Shown: positions 23,088 to 35,170, numbered from the stretch's first letter. The stretch is 64,000 nucleotides of DNA from Cryptomeria japonica (GCF_030272615.1 NC_081405.1:156817454-156881453), one strand, 5' to 3'. The notes: generated by a model not told the origin, from the letters alone. Numbers and translations are program-made.

Positions 23088-24272
23088 GCACTAAAGAAAG
23101 AGAGAAGATTTTGAATTTTAGAGGTAGCAAATTTCAGTAAAACCAGCCAATCTTCTAGATTTAAGCTGTTAAATACAATCAGGACAAACTCCCGAAATTT
23201 TGAAAAAAATGTCCGGGACCGTGGCGCTCGGGGTGCACACGGTCCTCGCAACTTTTTTCGAAATTTGCAGGGATGAAAGTTATGATGATTTTACAGCTAA
23301 CCTGAAAAAATTGAGTGATTTTACGATCTGTAGATAGGCCAAATTAAAGTTGCAATCTCAAAATTGAACCCTACCAAGATTGTCGAAAAATGCCAAAATT
23401 TGAATTTTGAAAAAGAGAGGGAAACTGAAATTTTGAATTTTATGATTTGAGAGGGAATACCAAAAGCAATGCAAGTTTTGAAATTTGAAAGTTGACTCAA
23501 TTTCACGCAAAATTCAATTTTGAAAGCGAAAATCAAAGTTGTTGTAATTAAGCACTTAATTTCAAAAGTCACAAATTGCAAAAATTTGAATAAATCACTG
23601 AAATTTCGAATGAATGATAACACACTTTTTAGATTTAGGACTGTAAGAAACACAATTTTGACACAAATTTCAATTTCAACAATTTTTGAATGATTAGAAG
23701 CCTCAATCCAAGCAATCGCTAGACCAACTTTGACTGTAATTTTGAAGGTGTTAAAATTGATAAAATTAGCCAAAATTCTGGATTTTAGTAGAAAAATACA
23801 GTAAGATCTAGCTCCCGAAATTTCGGAGAAAATGTCGGGGACGATGGCGCTCGGGGTGCACAGGGTCCTCACAACTTTTTTCCAAATTTTCAGGGATGAA
23901 AGATATTATGATTTTATTGTGGAATCCAAAGTTACAGCCGATTTGGAAATGTTTTGATCAATGAAATTATCAGTCAAAGGTTGAATCAAGAAGGTTTCAA
24001 AAATTAGGGTTTTGACACTTAACCACTTAATTTCCAGAATTAAAGCACAAATATGAATTGATAATTTGTAATAGAAGGGCAGATTTGAAACAAGCATTAA
24101 CAATTAAACATTTCACAAGTTTAATTACTTAAAAAGAAAATTTTAGGGTTTTTTTATGCAATCAACCTCTAAAATTTGCAAAAGATCCAACATGGAAATG
24201 CAATTAAGGAAGCAAATTTTTAGATCTAACTATGAATAATCAGAAAGGATGTTCATGTCGAGTTCACCAAAA
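23088..24272 (-). other. Long 5' leader of the nested gag-only element
   Basis: About 1.2 kb between the 5' LTR and gag start. Two diverged copies of a block of about 110 bases (about 23190-23310 and 23813-23935) carry the motif GCTCGGGGTGCACA(C/G)GGTCCTC, which also recurs in the LTRs. Next to the LTR (minus sense) is TTTTGGTGAACTCGACATG, the expected primer-site position; the tRNA is not identified. The rest is AT-rich with chance frames. Confidence 0.6.
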
Positions 24273-25549
24273 TGTAAAGTGGAAAAATCGAACCCTAGTC
24301 GTTCTCCCCTCCCCAACTCCGAGGAGAGAGAAGGGAGAGTCACTAGGGTTGATGGTTTTCACTTGGGAGAGACTTTACATTCAAAAGAGGGGTTGAAACC
24401 CACAAGATCCAATCCCACGTAATGCAAGATTGGATTCTAAATGAGTTTCAAGGGTTAAGACATCAAGGATACCCTCTTTTGTAAAGAATATGTAGATAGG
24501 ATGATTGAACTAGGAATGCATGTAAAGTAGGAAAGATTCGCTTATAAACAGAGATAGGAATATGATATGAAGCTGTAGACCTGGAATTAGCAGTAAAATG
24601 TCGAGACGGTGTTGTTATGCAAATTTGAGTGAAAGTTGACGAGACGATGGCGCCCGGCGTGCACACGGTCCTCCGAAAAATCCGCGAAATGAAAGGGGAT
24701 CTGTTCGTCTCTGCACCAGGATTCCAGATCTTCAATTACAGCCGCGTACCTGCAACCTACACACAGAAAAGCGAAGACAATTAGGGGGTTAGAGATTAGG
24801 GGTTTGCCCTTAGGTCAAACCCCGGTTTTGGAATTAACCAAGAAATGAGAAATGCTGTAAATGTAATGTAAAACAAGTACTAATACCTTGTTGTAAGGAT
24901 GTTTGTATCCTTATATGCGAAGGTATAGATGTTGTTGTATGTTGTATGTTGTATGTTGTAATATGTGATCTCCTCTTCAATGGTTGAATCCTTGTCTTGA
25001 ATGCAACACTTAGCCTTGAATGGAGACTTAGAATGATCAATTGCTTGAAGGAATGCTTGAATTCTTGAATGCTTGAATGTTTGAATATCGTTTTCACGTC
25101 TTGTACGCATATGTCCTTCCTCTTTCCCATCTACCAAAATGGGAGAGGAAAAGTAGTTTATATACTTGCCAATTAGGGTTAAAAGACTGATTTTCCCGAC
25201 CTTAGGCCAACCAGGAAATGTTATTTTCCAAATTACAAACAAAAAGACCCGAAGTCCCATAGGAGACCGGGCCCAAAAATAGGGCCAGGGACCAGGGCGC
25301 TGGGCGCCATGGTCCTGGGGGACCAGGGCACTGGGCACCCTAGTCCTGAAGGACCAGGGCACTGGGCGCTCTGGTCCGACCTCCAGGGACAGCAGGGTGC
25401 AAGGAGGATCAGGCCAGGGTGCTGGAAAAATGCATTTTTTGGTGTCATGAGCAAGTTTCGGGGTCTCCATTCAGGTTCAGTGTTGCATCGCCATCGTGAA
25501 GACCCAAATGCAGTCGAAATTGCAAGTGTCGCAATTTTAGGATGTTACA
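24273..25549 (-). repeat. 5' LTR of the nested gag-only element
   Basis: 1277 bp, TGTAAAG...GTTACA, the same length as the 3' copy, with the same short tandem runs and GC-rich triple block (about 25286-25375). Differences from the other copy are mostly transitions. Confidence 0.92.
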
Positions 25550-26623
25550 ATAGCAAACAAGTCCAGGTGCTCTCCAAGGTCCATTGTACATGTTTCCATT
25601 CTTCCTTCTGCATGTTGCAACAGTGTGACCATGACCATGATAGATCATACAACTTTCTCTCCATTCGGTTGCTACTTGATGACCACTGCTTCTTGACTGA
25701 TGATTGAAGACATTAAACCGGTTGTGGTTCCGGTTCATAAAAGATTCAGGACTAGTTCCTTTGGTCCTCTGAGGATATCTTCTGGTGTTATCCATTACAG
25801 ACCTGCATTCAAATGCTCTATGCCCAAACTTGTTGCATGCATAACAATGACCATTGAACTTATTGGATCTAGGTATATTGTTGATAAAATAAGGAAAATT
25901 ATTGTAGGCTTTTCTCTTACACACATTGGCAGTGTGTCCTTCTTTAAGACAGTTAAAGCAAACAGGTTTGAATTTCTGCTTACCTTTTTCTTTGAGTGTC
26001 GGTTACTTCTTTGATGCTTCAACATTTGTCCTTGAGGATTCTCCTTCCTCACGTCCAGAAAAACCAAGACCATTGGTATTCTTTGCCGGTCTAGATGACT
26101 CAAGATTTTGCTCTAGCCTGACTGTACTTTTGCCAAACTTAGCTAGTATTTCCTTTGATTCAAAGAGTTCTTTGGAAATAGCAGTGTTTGTCTCCATAAG
26201 ACTTGCATTTTTTGAGATGGCAATGTTCAGTTCTCCTTGCATGTCTTCTTTCTCCATTCTGCTCTCATGAAGGCGAGCAGTTAGTGCACTAATCTCTTGT
26301 TTCAACTTGGAGATCTCATGATCTCTATCTTTTACCAGATCTTCAGCCTTTCTTCGGTTCTCAAGCTCTTGGCTAAACCGAATAGTCAGTCCTTCCAACT
26401 CCTTTCTTTGATTGGAGTTTGAATCATTCAGCTTATTCACTTCAGCAATCATAGCTTCCATGTTAGCTTCATCTTCAGAACTACTTTCAGATACTTCCAT
26501 CAGCCTCTCTGCATGTTCTCTTCTTTTTGCTTGAGATGCCTTGTATTTGACCATAAGATCATCATAGGCTTGCTCAGACTTAGTGAGCTGTTGAGTAAGT
26601 TCCCTCAATGTGTATTCTCCCAT
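25550..26623 (-). pseudogene. Element 1 gag: coiled coil plus zinc knuckles
   Basis: The start is taken at the Met of MGEYTLRELTQQL (26621-26623), 34 bases after the primer site. Residues 1-200 are charged heptad-like sequence (predicted coiled coil), ending in a segment R-L-E-Q-N-L-E-S-S-R...G-L-G-F that is common before zinc knuckles in copia-type gags. A TAA at 26003 interrupts the frame. Knuckles follow: CFNCLKEGHTANVC (about 25960), CYACNKFGHRAFEC (about 25845), and a third where the second Cys is Tyr (about 25655). The frame is then cut by the nested element and its end lies at 17420-17616. The usual N-terminal gag (UBN2) domain is absent. Confidence 0.78.
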
Positions 26624-26656
26624 ATCTCTTTCCAAGTGGTTAAACTTATAGAAAGG

Positions 26657-26673
26657 TTGGCTCTGATACCAAT
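26657..26673 (-). promoter_or_regulatory. Primer binding site of element 1 (initiator-Met type)
   Basis: On the minus strand, directly after the 5' LTR, the sequence reads ATTGGTATCAGAGCC, the standard plant primer site complementary to the 3' end of initiator-Met tRNA. It fixes the element's orientation and the LTR boundary at 26674. Confidence 0.85.
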
Positions 26674-27849
26674 TGATGAATACTAAGAGGGGGGGGTGAA
26701 TTAGTATGCCAAAACACCTTGCACTAAAACACTTACATAGTCTAGAGATAAACCGGTAACGCAGTCTGACAATCAAACCGGTTATCACACATACAAACCA
26801 AAATGCAAATAAACCATTCACCCACAAAAGCAATACAACCATAACACAAGATATTTGACATGGAAACCCAACTGGGAAAAACCACGATGAGATGGAACTC
26901 ACAAGTCACTATCTGCAGAATAGAAACTAGACCGGTTAAGGTCAGACCGGTTGAGGTCTTACAATGTTCTTCACCAGAACAGATCCTGTTAGGAATCTCA
27001 ATCTCTATTAGGAGATAAGTCCGATTAAAGACTACCTTGTTAGAGGATTTTAGATTCATATGTGTGAACCACCTTGTTAGAGGATTTTACAAAGGCTTTG
27101 AGGCCTACCCTATTAAGGGCTACAAACTTGTCAAAGATGTGAGTAATCAACAAGTGTTTTATCTATCTACTAGCACAAACTGCTTGGTTAGATCTAGTAT
27201 TGCTCACAGCTAATGCATTCCAACATTACTTCAGTCTTCTCTCTCTCACTCTTAGTTACAACTCGATCTTCTCTAATAAGATCGCTCTGCTCTTCCACCT
27301 TAAACCCTAGCTCAACATAAACCCTATTCGCAACTTCTTCAACCAACTTAAAACCCTAGACATGATGTCCTTTTAAAGGAATCTGATTTCATGTCGGTCC
27401 AATAGGATTACATTACAATTTCCTAGGTTCAGTGAATCTAGACATACTTAGTAACACGACACAAGAATCATTGTCAATGTGTCGGCACCATCAAACAATC
27501 GGTGGATTGGTAACTCATCACAAAATGTCGATTGGTAACTCATCACAGAGTGTTGCCGGTTCATACAAAATGTCGGTTGCCGGTTTGAAAAAAATGAAGA
27601 CTGGTAAGAATGTGTTGTGCTACTTTGCTTCCTTGTACCGCTTGTGATCTACGAACTGCTTGGGGTCAACATGCCGCTTCAGACCAGAAAACACATTCTG
27701 CAAAATCACCACTAGTCAAAAGACTAGAGTACAACATAACGGTTGGAACAAATACCGGTTGAGCATGAGCTCATACATATAAAGGGGATCTCAATACAAG
27801 TGTGTGTCCATCAATGACAATCACAACATAAACATCAAAAATGCCAACA
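26674..27849 (-). repeat. 5' LTR of element 1
   Basis: 1176 bp. On the + strand it starts TGATGAATACTAAGAGG, followed by a G tract and GTGAATTAGTA, and ends AAAAATGCCAACA. A solo copy of the same family lies at 36754-37923. Open frames inside it are chance. Confidence 0.85.
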
Positions 27850-28418
27850 CATCTAACCATGGGCTCTTAATGGAAACTATTTATTTTCACAAACATAGAA
27901 AATATTAAATTTTAAAAAAAAATATTTCACTTCTTGTGGATCTATTTGATGATTTTGAGTGTCATTGCACAAATCATTAGTTGTCACACAAAAAATATTG
28001 CCTAGATATAACTAGTATAATATTCAAATCAAACCCTAAATAGATATTTACAATCACATTAAGGAATATGTGTTCCACATTTTAGAACTTTAGCTACCTT
28101 TTGTCATTTTGGTTACTTTTCATTGGCATAATAGTTTTTATCCATTAATGGTATACATAATAATTAAAATTTCTCATCTCCTTAAAGGGATCAACATCAC
28201 TCTAAGTATGATCCATTGTGATTTATTTGTATACATGATTCCTTCAATTTGTTAATTTAATAGTAGTCATTCACATTAAAATAAATTTAGGGTTATGAAA
28301 CAAGGTTGTCAAATAATAATATGAATGATTTTGTCCATCATCGACATTATATTAATATTTTTTATATACATAGATTTTTTAAAGTTTAGATTTGGAAATA
28401 TTGTAGTGACAACTATGT
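27850..28418. other. AT-rich DNA between element 1 and element 3
   Basis: About 570 bases with no coding signal. It begins with CATCT, the expected target-duplication position for element 1. Nothing else recognised. Confidence 0.5.
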
Positions 28419-29542
28419 TGGAATCAATGAACACTGAGAGGGGGGTGAGTTAGTGTTCTACAATTTAAAAACTTATTAAATTGATTCTTAAACCACTCGA
28501 TGCATAAGAATGAAAGTAAAGTGCAGGAACATAAACTAATTAGCCACAACACCATAACACCAGAATTTTTACTTGGAAACCCAGAAAGGGAAAAACCATG
28601 GTGGGATTTGAAACAACAATATTATTATACTATGGCTAGGAGTATGATAATATTACATAAGGGGAATGCACTTGCATTTAGGCACACTGCCTAGAGCTCA
28701 CTACTCAAATACAAAAGAGGGCTACAACCTAGAGGAATGCTCACTACCTTACAAGTGATTAGAAATGATTAAAATAATGAATTAACTGAAGTATAGAATC
28801 TATGTATGCCAAAAAGAAGTTCCGGTTAGGCTCAAATTGACTTCTGCAACTATTTTTCTCTCTGCTCTTCTTTGCTGCTCTATCATATATCGAAGCACTA
28901 AAACCTTCAATCACATTCACCAAACTTCACACATTGGCTCATACAAAATTCTCACACTCATGACATATGCCAAAATTATCAAACAAATCGATCTTATATA
29001 TCTGCATCAATAAAACAAATCAATTCTTATGTCGGCTTCCAAAAAATGCATAACATGCAACATGAAACATGTAACAAATGAGTCGGCTCAATCCATCCAC
29101 AAATGTATATGCGGACCTAACCAAAGTGATAACAAGCTTCACACAAGTTGTCCCAATCTCCTCAAACTTGAAACCAATCACCAAAATCATCCCAAGGATT
29201 CCACATCACACGTTACACCAAAATAGCTTTTCTCTACCTGAATTACCGGATACCGAACCTTCAATATCGCTCATGAATCAACATCAGATATCGGGATCGC
29301 AGAATAAGTTGCCTTGAACCTCCCTCTATCACCACAACCAAATTTATGCAACCAAAATCAAGATATGTACAATGCACTCATATTCTACCAATTACTGTAT
29401 TCCACCTTCCAAACTTATGCCTCATGAACAATGCAACTTTCGGTAAATCAAATCTATGTACACTAGATATTATTTTTGAACTAAGTTGCCATCAATGACA
29501 ACTCCTAAGAATCAATCTTTACTAGAATAGTGTCTCTTGCCA
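28419..29542 (-). repeat. 3' LTR of element 3
   Basis: 1124 bp, TGGAATCAATGAACACTGAG...TCTCTTGCCA on the + strand. Its first ~510 bases align with 33421-33926. The right end abuts the purine-tract complement. Confidence 0.75.
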
Positions 29543-30111
29543 ATAATCTCCCCCTTTGGCATTGATGGCAACACTGTCAAAAATGAACTGTACACTCAAG
29601 ACTGCAAAAACATTAAGACTTCAAAAATATCCAAAACTCTACAAACTCAACAAGATCCCCCTAACGATTTGCACCATTTTTCACTTCACTCTCTCCCCCT
29701 TTGATAGCAATACCAAAGATAGGAATCCGTCGGAATCTATATACTTGAATATATGTAGTTTCTTACAAAAACTTGAAAATAACTGCAAAAATTTTCCTTA
29801 CGGACAGCAAGTGATTATCCCAAGCCTTCTTCAAACTCTCCAAAATACTAATCATACCACTAAAAAGATAGGCATGCATCTTTGATCCTCTTCTATCTAT
29901 CAGAACACTCTTGCTCAAATCATCCTTTGCATCCTGCATACTGCTCATAAGTGAATCTATCCAGGGAGTGATAAGACTTCTTACTACTCCCACTCTACCC
30001 AAAATTTTGTCCTTTTCCTAGTTTAAACTCTTAATCTTATCCAATATTCTCATAACCTATCCTTCAAAATTTCTAGCCAAAACTAATTGGGGTGCATAAG
30101 ATTGAGATATG
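29543..30111 (-). pseudogene. Element 3 purine tract and C-terminal tail
   Basis: Purine-tract complement ATAATCTCCCCCTTTGGCAT lies at 29543-29562, then a helical, charged tail (open at 29763-30002) that continues the frame from 31329-32003 across the inserted solo LTR. Comparable in position to the coiled-coil tail of element 1 (14123-14611). Confidence 0.55.
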
Positions 30112-30116
30112 CTAGT

Positions 30117-31323
30117 TGTAGTGTTGCAAATTGCATACCCCTTTGTAATTAGACCTACATCTTTTGTAACCAGTTTGGTGTTCATTCTCCTAGCACCCAA
30201 GTAGGCTCACTTCAACCCTTGCATCAGCCTTTTCCCTCTTAGGATGCTCAAGCCCCCTTTTCAGCAGCTCCCTCATGGTGTCAGTCTTGTTAGCCATGTG
30301 TCTCCCTTGTCTCCTGTTGTTTTTTAGCGTGATTCATTTAGACACTAGCCAACCGCTAACGTCCACGCGCCATGCATTAGTCCTGCGAATGTTCAAATGT
30401 CGGTTCTGAGCATGCCTTTCAACTTGTCATCTGTGTATGTCAGTGGAAACGACTTAGAATATTCTAGATGGATCGCGACCCTCTCTTTCCCTCCTTCTCT
30501 CTTATTTTAAATCCATCTTTCACTTTATTCAATCTTCCTCTTGGTTATTCAACCTCTTTTACACTCTCTCTCTAGGCTCTCACATCTTTCTCTTGCTCTC
30601 TCACTCACTTTCTACAATAGTCTCTAGTTTGCTACAGCACTCTCAAGCTCTCACGATATCTCTTGCAACTCTCTTGGCTTTTGTTAAGCCTATTTAGTAA
30701 TATCTATCTATTTATCCTATCTTTGAGCATCTTGAGATTTATCACATCCCTTTTCTATCATTTATTTTATCTTACATTTATCTTTTATTATATCAATCTA
30801 TCTAGGTTGTCCATGGAGGTGGAAACAACAAAATGGGGGTCTGACTGAGGCAAACTCCAAAACACAACCCCCAAGATTTTCTTTTCTAGCTTGTGTGCAA
30901 GTTGCATTAGAGTAGATTCATCTAGCTATAGGCTTCATAGCGTGGACCTATTCTTTTCTTTCTTTATTCCCTTTTTCTCCTTCTATTTTATCTTGGTTAT
31001 TTCATATATAGAATTTACTAGTTTAGCTTCATTACTTTCCATGTTTTATTGCATTATAATCGCACCTAGAACCCCCTGTACGAACTTTGTACCTCATCCA
31101 TATAGGATGACAGTGTGCCGCACTAATGTCCCAGACCCATGCGCTCATCCTTTGGACAAAGGCTTGACAAAGTCGTCCAAGAGCCTCAGATTGTGGTTAA
31201 CTTCTTAAATCTATCATTTTTTATCCCCTCGCTCACCTTAGTGCTAGTTTAAGTGAGGTAGTGGTAGATCGATTTGTCCTCTAAGATTCATCATCTTGGA
31301 GGTGGCAAATCCCCTCCTCTACA
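30117..31323. mobile_element. Solo LTR inside element 3
   Basis: 1207 bp with inverted ends TGTAG...CTACA, flanked by CTAGT (30112-30116) and CTAGC (31324-31328), a 5-bp duplication with one mismatch. The coding frame of the element 3 tail continues across it. No coding region inside; a CT-rich stretch lies at about 30530-30640. Orientation not determined. Confidence 0.75.
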
Positions 31324-31328
31324 CTAGC

Positions 31329-32003
31329 TAACTGGCCTTCATATTCTCTTATTTTCTTGGCAATGTTTCTAGTAAACTTTGGAAAAATTAGACATGACTT
31401 GTATATTTAGTCACCTTCATCTAATGCATCTTGTATACTATTGATAGTAGTTATCAAGCTTACCCTATCTCCCTCAATCATCTTCAAAAATGTTTTCAGT
31501 CTCATAGCGTTAAACTGATTTAAAACTCTAGCATTTTCTACCTTCTCCAAAGACACAAAATGAGATTCTACAACATTCAACATACTTCTAAGCTTACCGA
31601 AGCAGGTATCAGATTTATCCAGTTTAAAGGATGGCAAAATTTTCTCCAATACATCTGTCACCAATGTTATCAACTCTTTGTCTGCAGTGTGGGACTTGAG
31701 TAGGTCCTCACTGGCTTTAGCTTGTGCAAGAGTTGCTAGCTTCAATTCTTTGATAGGAGATAGAGAACTAAGGTCAATGGGTCCTTGAGAAAAATCATCT
31801 GAATCGATGACAACCTGTTTACCCTTGTCAGCTACAGTATCTCTTGCCACTGTCACCGGAGCCTGAACATCCTTCTCTTCTCCTTTCTCCTTCTCTATCA
31901 CCTCACTCTCCTTCTCTTTCTCTTCATTTGTAATGTGAAGAATGAATGATAGAAATGTCTTTTTATCCTCCAAAAACCTAACTTTAAGTTGTAATAAATG
32001 CAC
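31329..32003 (-). pseudogene. Acidic/coiled-coil part of element 3 ORF
   Basis: Open from 32003 to 31407: a Glu/Lys-rich tract (E-E-K-E-K-E-S-E-V-I-E-K-E-K), then a helical segment that resembles in composition and position the charged tract and coiled coil of element 1 ORF2. Unknown function. Confidence 0.55.
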
Positions 32004-33319
32004 AACCCTAAAGACTCTCTAGATGCCCTGCTTCTTCAATAATTCATCACCAGACTCTCAGATAGGCATGAAATCTTTTGGATATCAATTTCACAACTAA
32101 TCTCAATCATCTTCAACCTTCCTTTGTTGGTTACAGATCTCTGAAAGGGGTTTTAAGGATCTGCATGAGAAGCTTCCCCCTAAGACCAAAATGCCTTAGT
32201 TATCGGAAGAGGTTCCAACACCAGAATTAGGTGTGGAGCCATTGTGAACATTTGAATCTTCCTTCTTAACCCACACCTTCTTATGCTTCTCTATTAATTC
32301 TTCAACATTTTCTTTACCCTTTTCATCTAATTTGTTCTTGTCTACCGAAGCAATCTTTCTCACATTCTTGCTTCTACAATATTTTGCAACATGATCGGAT
32401 TTGTTGCATTCATAGAAAACAACATTTACTTGCATAGGACTAAATTTCATCTAATTTAGTCTCATCCTACATTGGTTAGAAATGTGTCCAAATATTCCAC
32501 AAGCATAGCATCTCTTATTTTGGAAATTATTCATCACTGATCTACACATGTTTGACTTATGACCAAAGTTGTTGCATTTGAAACATTGACTGGTAAAGGT
32601 AGGACGATTATTCATCACCCTATTTCTGCATTGTTTTACCATATGACCAAAATTATTGCAAACAAATTAGTTACCATTGAATTTATAAGAAGTTTACTAT
32701 CTTATAGGAGGTCTCTTGTTCTTCTGATGATTGCTTTGTCTAGAACTAGAGAATGAACTCCTTTCTCATATCCAAGTCCTTGCATGTCTTTTCCACTTCT
32801 CTGACTTTCTAGAATCTCATCTAACCTGGCTAAGCTAGGTTTGAATTTTTCTCTATACTCATTAGTAGTGGAAAGTTCATCTCTCAAAATTATGATCTTC
32901 CTTTCAAGTTCTTGTCCATCATTCTTGGATTTCATCAATTCAATTTTTAACTTATCATTTTCATAGTTCAACCTGCAACATTCATTAGATCTATCCTTCA
33001 ATGACTGAGTCATATTTTCCTTATTCTTCTTCCTATCTTCAATCTCCTTTGTCAGCTTCATCATAATGGATTGCATCTCATTCTTCAGGACTGGATTTTC
33101 TCTAGCAATCTTCTCACATTCATATGTCTTGTCTTGTAGGACTTGATTGTCAATTATATGTTCTTCTTTTTCCTTGAGTTTATCCATCAATTCCTTTCTC
33201 TTCTCTTTGGATGTGTTCACTTGTTCCTTTAGAGATTCAATGAAATTTTCAGCCGCTTCAAGACTTCTCCTTAGACTACTCTTCTCTTTCATAGCTACAT
33301 CAAGATCTTCAAGTGCCAC
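32004..33319 (-). pseudogene. Element 3 gag: coiled coil and zinc knuckles
   Basis: 33319-32702 is a long coiled-coil region ending S-L-A-R-L-D-E-I-L-E-S-Q-R-S...G-L-G-Y, matching the end of element 1's coiled coil. After a frameshift, CFKCNNFGHKSNMC and CYACGIFGHISNQC (32642-32451) are regular CX2CX4HX4C knuckles; a third (F-Y-E-C...H...Y-C, about 32410-32370) has lost its first Cys. A basic and Lys-rich tail follows to 32196, and 32004-32195 shows nothing clear. Confidence 0.72.
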
Positions 33320-33402
33320 AATAAGTTGCTTCTACAAACCAGAGTCCATTGATTCAATCTTCCAAATCTTCCTCAAGCTATTAGGCTCCTTCTAAGGAAC
33401 TT

Positions 33403-33420
33403 GTCTCTGATACCAATTGT
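33403..33420 (-). promoter_or_regulatory. Primer binding site of element 3
   Basis: Minus strand reads AATTGGTATCAGAGACA just after the 5' LTR, an initiator-Met-type primer site with one change from element 1. Confidence 0.78.
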
Positions 33421-33926
33421 TGAAATCAATGAACACTAAGAGGGGGTGAATTAGTGTTCTACAATTTACAAACTTATTAAACTGATTCTTAAACCATCAA
33501 ATGTGCATAAGAATGAAAGTAAAGTGCAGAAACATAAACTAATCAACCACAACACAATAACAACAAAATTTTTACATGGAAACCTAGAAAGGGAAAACCC
33601 ATGGTGGGATTTGAACCCACAATATTATTATACTATGGCTAGGAGTATGATATTATTACATAAGGGCAGTGCACTTGCATTCAAGAACACTGCCTAGAGC
33701 TCATTACTCAAATACAAAAGAGGGCTACAACCCGAAGGAAGGCTCACTGCCTTACAAGTTATTAGAAATGATTACAATAATGAATGAACTAAAGTATAAC
33801 ATCTACATATGCCAAAAAGCAGTTTTGGTTAGGCTAAAATTAACTTCTGTAGCTATTTTATCTCTCTGTTCTATTTTATTACTCTGTCATATACCGGAGC
33901 ACTAAAACCTTGAATCACATTCACCA
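33421..33926 (-). repeat. 5' LTR of element 3, truncated
   Basis: Starts TGAAATCAATGAACACTAAG and aligns with 28419-28923. It stops at 33926, where the LTR of element 4 begins with TG; element 4 most likely inserted here. The remaining ~600 bases of this LTR are not seen within the window. Confidence 0.75.
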
Positions 33927-35170
33927 TGATGAACTTATAAGGCACTGAGAGGGGGGGTGAATTATTGCAATTAAAAACAATACAAATCTGATTATCAATT
34001 TCACCAACTTAAAATTCAATAGGCATATAAGAAATAACACCAAGTATGCAATCACCACATAAAGCATAAACCACATGACACAAGAGTTTATACGTGGAAA
34101 ACACAAATGAGAAAAACCATGGTGGGAGTAGGTACCCACAAAGATCCACTATCTGTAGTATAGAGATCTGACTAGTCAAGGTCTACAAAACCTGGTTAGG
34201 GGCACACCTGGTTAGAAGTATTTAAGCTTGGTTAAGAGCTTTACAAAACATCTTGTGAGGACTAGCCCTGTTAGGAGCTACCCAAGTTACTGGGATTTGC
34301 AAACACAAGTTAATGTGTCACCTAGTTAGAGGATTTAATGATCAAAACTGTTAGGATTTGACTGCACCCTGTTAGGAGTGACCTTGTAAGAGAATTTTCT
34401 TGTTGCAACTGTTAGGGAGACAAAAAGTACAAATGATCTCAGTATAACACCTTTAGTGTCTAATAAGATCCACTTCAAAACATTACAACATCACATAAAC
34501 TTCATCTCTCAACTCCTTTGATCACCACACTATCAGAAATATAAAATTTGCTAATGATCTTTCACACTATCAAGATCATACTCATATATCCTTTCATACC
34601 TCAACACACATTTAAAATAATCAGTAGGTCGGCTAGAACCTTGTTACAATTCCCTAGGTTCAATGCTTCTAGACAATCTTGCATTGTACGCTTTAGTTAT
34701 GCCGGCCACCGACATGACAAATCCAATTTTGTGTCATTTTACCAATCTGAGTGATTTTCATCACTATCAGTTAAGTCTCAATCATAATACCTTCTCTGTC
34801 AATCAAATCTCATTCATTTGATTGAATTAGCACACGTGGTCATGAACATAACTTCATCTACCAACCTTCATTGCTACTAAAAAACTACATCACCTCATTC
34901 TTCATATTTTTCTTGTACCAGTTATTGGAATATAACTTTGTCTATCTTTTACCAGTTAAAAGTCCTAAATACCGGTTCTGATAAAATTGTCTTTGCTTAT
35001 CGGTTAAGCCTTGTTGGCTGACCTATAGGACTTGGATGACTATAAAAACATAGTTGTCATCAATGATAATAAACAACATAGTCATCAGACAACAATCTAA
35101 TCAAACATGTACCAATTGCATCAAGCAAACAAACGATTACCAGTTTAGATCAAATGATCATATAGAAACA
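33927..35170 (-). repeat. 3' LTR of element 4
   Basis: 1244 bp, TGATGAACTTATAAGGC...ATATAGAAACA on the + strand, followed at once by the purine-tract complement ATCTCCCCCTTTGGCATTGA. The family is distinct from element 1 but shares the ACTGAGAGGGGGGGTGAATTA opening style. Confidence 0.7.

Larger units (their letters stand above)
17622..25549 (-). mobile_element. Nested gag-only (TR-GAG-like) LTR element, complete
   Basis: A 7928-bp element with two 1277-bp LTRs (17622-18898 and 24273-25549), flanked by the perfect 5-bp duplication ATAGC (17617-17621 and 25550-25554). Minus orientation is shown by a purine-rich AAAGTGGGGGCTAAA tract next to the left LTR and by the gag direction. The internal region encodes a gypsy-type gag, a degenerate knuckle and a protease-like domain, followed by a Pro/Ser-rich tail; no integrase, RT or RNase H is found. 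It fits the class described as TR-GAG or gag-only non-autonomous elements. By manual count about 35 of 1277 LTR positions differ (about 97 percent identity), so it is clearly younger than its host. Confidence 0.88.
13209..27849 (-). mobile_element. Element 1: polymerase-less LTR element with accessory ORF
   Basis: Minus-strand order: 5' LTR (26674-27849), primer site, gag with coiled coil and four zinc knuckles (26623-25550 and 17616 to about 17420), ORF2 (16983-14123), a purine tract (about 13648-13659) and a truncated 3' LTR (13209-13647). After subtracting the nested 7.9-kb element the internal region is about 5.1 kb. No protease, integrase, RT or RNase H motif was found, so mobilisation must have depended on another element. 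The right flank is CATCT; the left end is lost, so no target duplication can be checked. Confidence 0.8.
28419..33926 (-). mobile_element. Element 3: polymerase-less LTR element, relative of element 1
   Basis: Minus-strand order: 5' LTR (33421-33926, cut by element 4), primer site, coiled-coil plus knuckle gag (33319-32196), acidic and coiled-coil tail (32003-31329 and 30111-29763), purine tract, 3' LTR (28419-29542). The globular family A region present in elements 1 and 4 is missing: the knuckle part passes almost directly into the acidic tail. A solo LTR (30117-31323) is inserted in the tail. Confidence 0.75.

Noticed and set aside
26657-26673. tRNA-like sequence
   Set aside because: Only the 3'-end complement of initiator-Met tRNA is present; it is a primer binding site, not a tRNA gene.
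26742-27059. Hydrophobic minus-strand frame upstream of element 1 gag
   Set aside because: Lies inside the 5' LTR before the primer site, so it cannot be part of the gag coding region.
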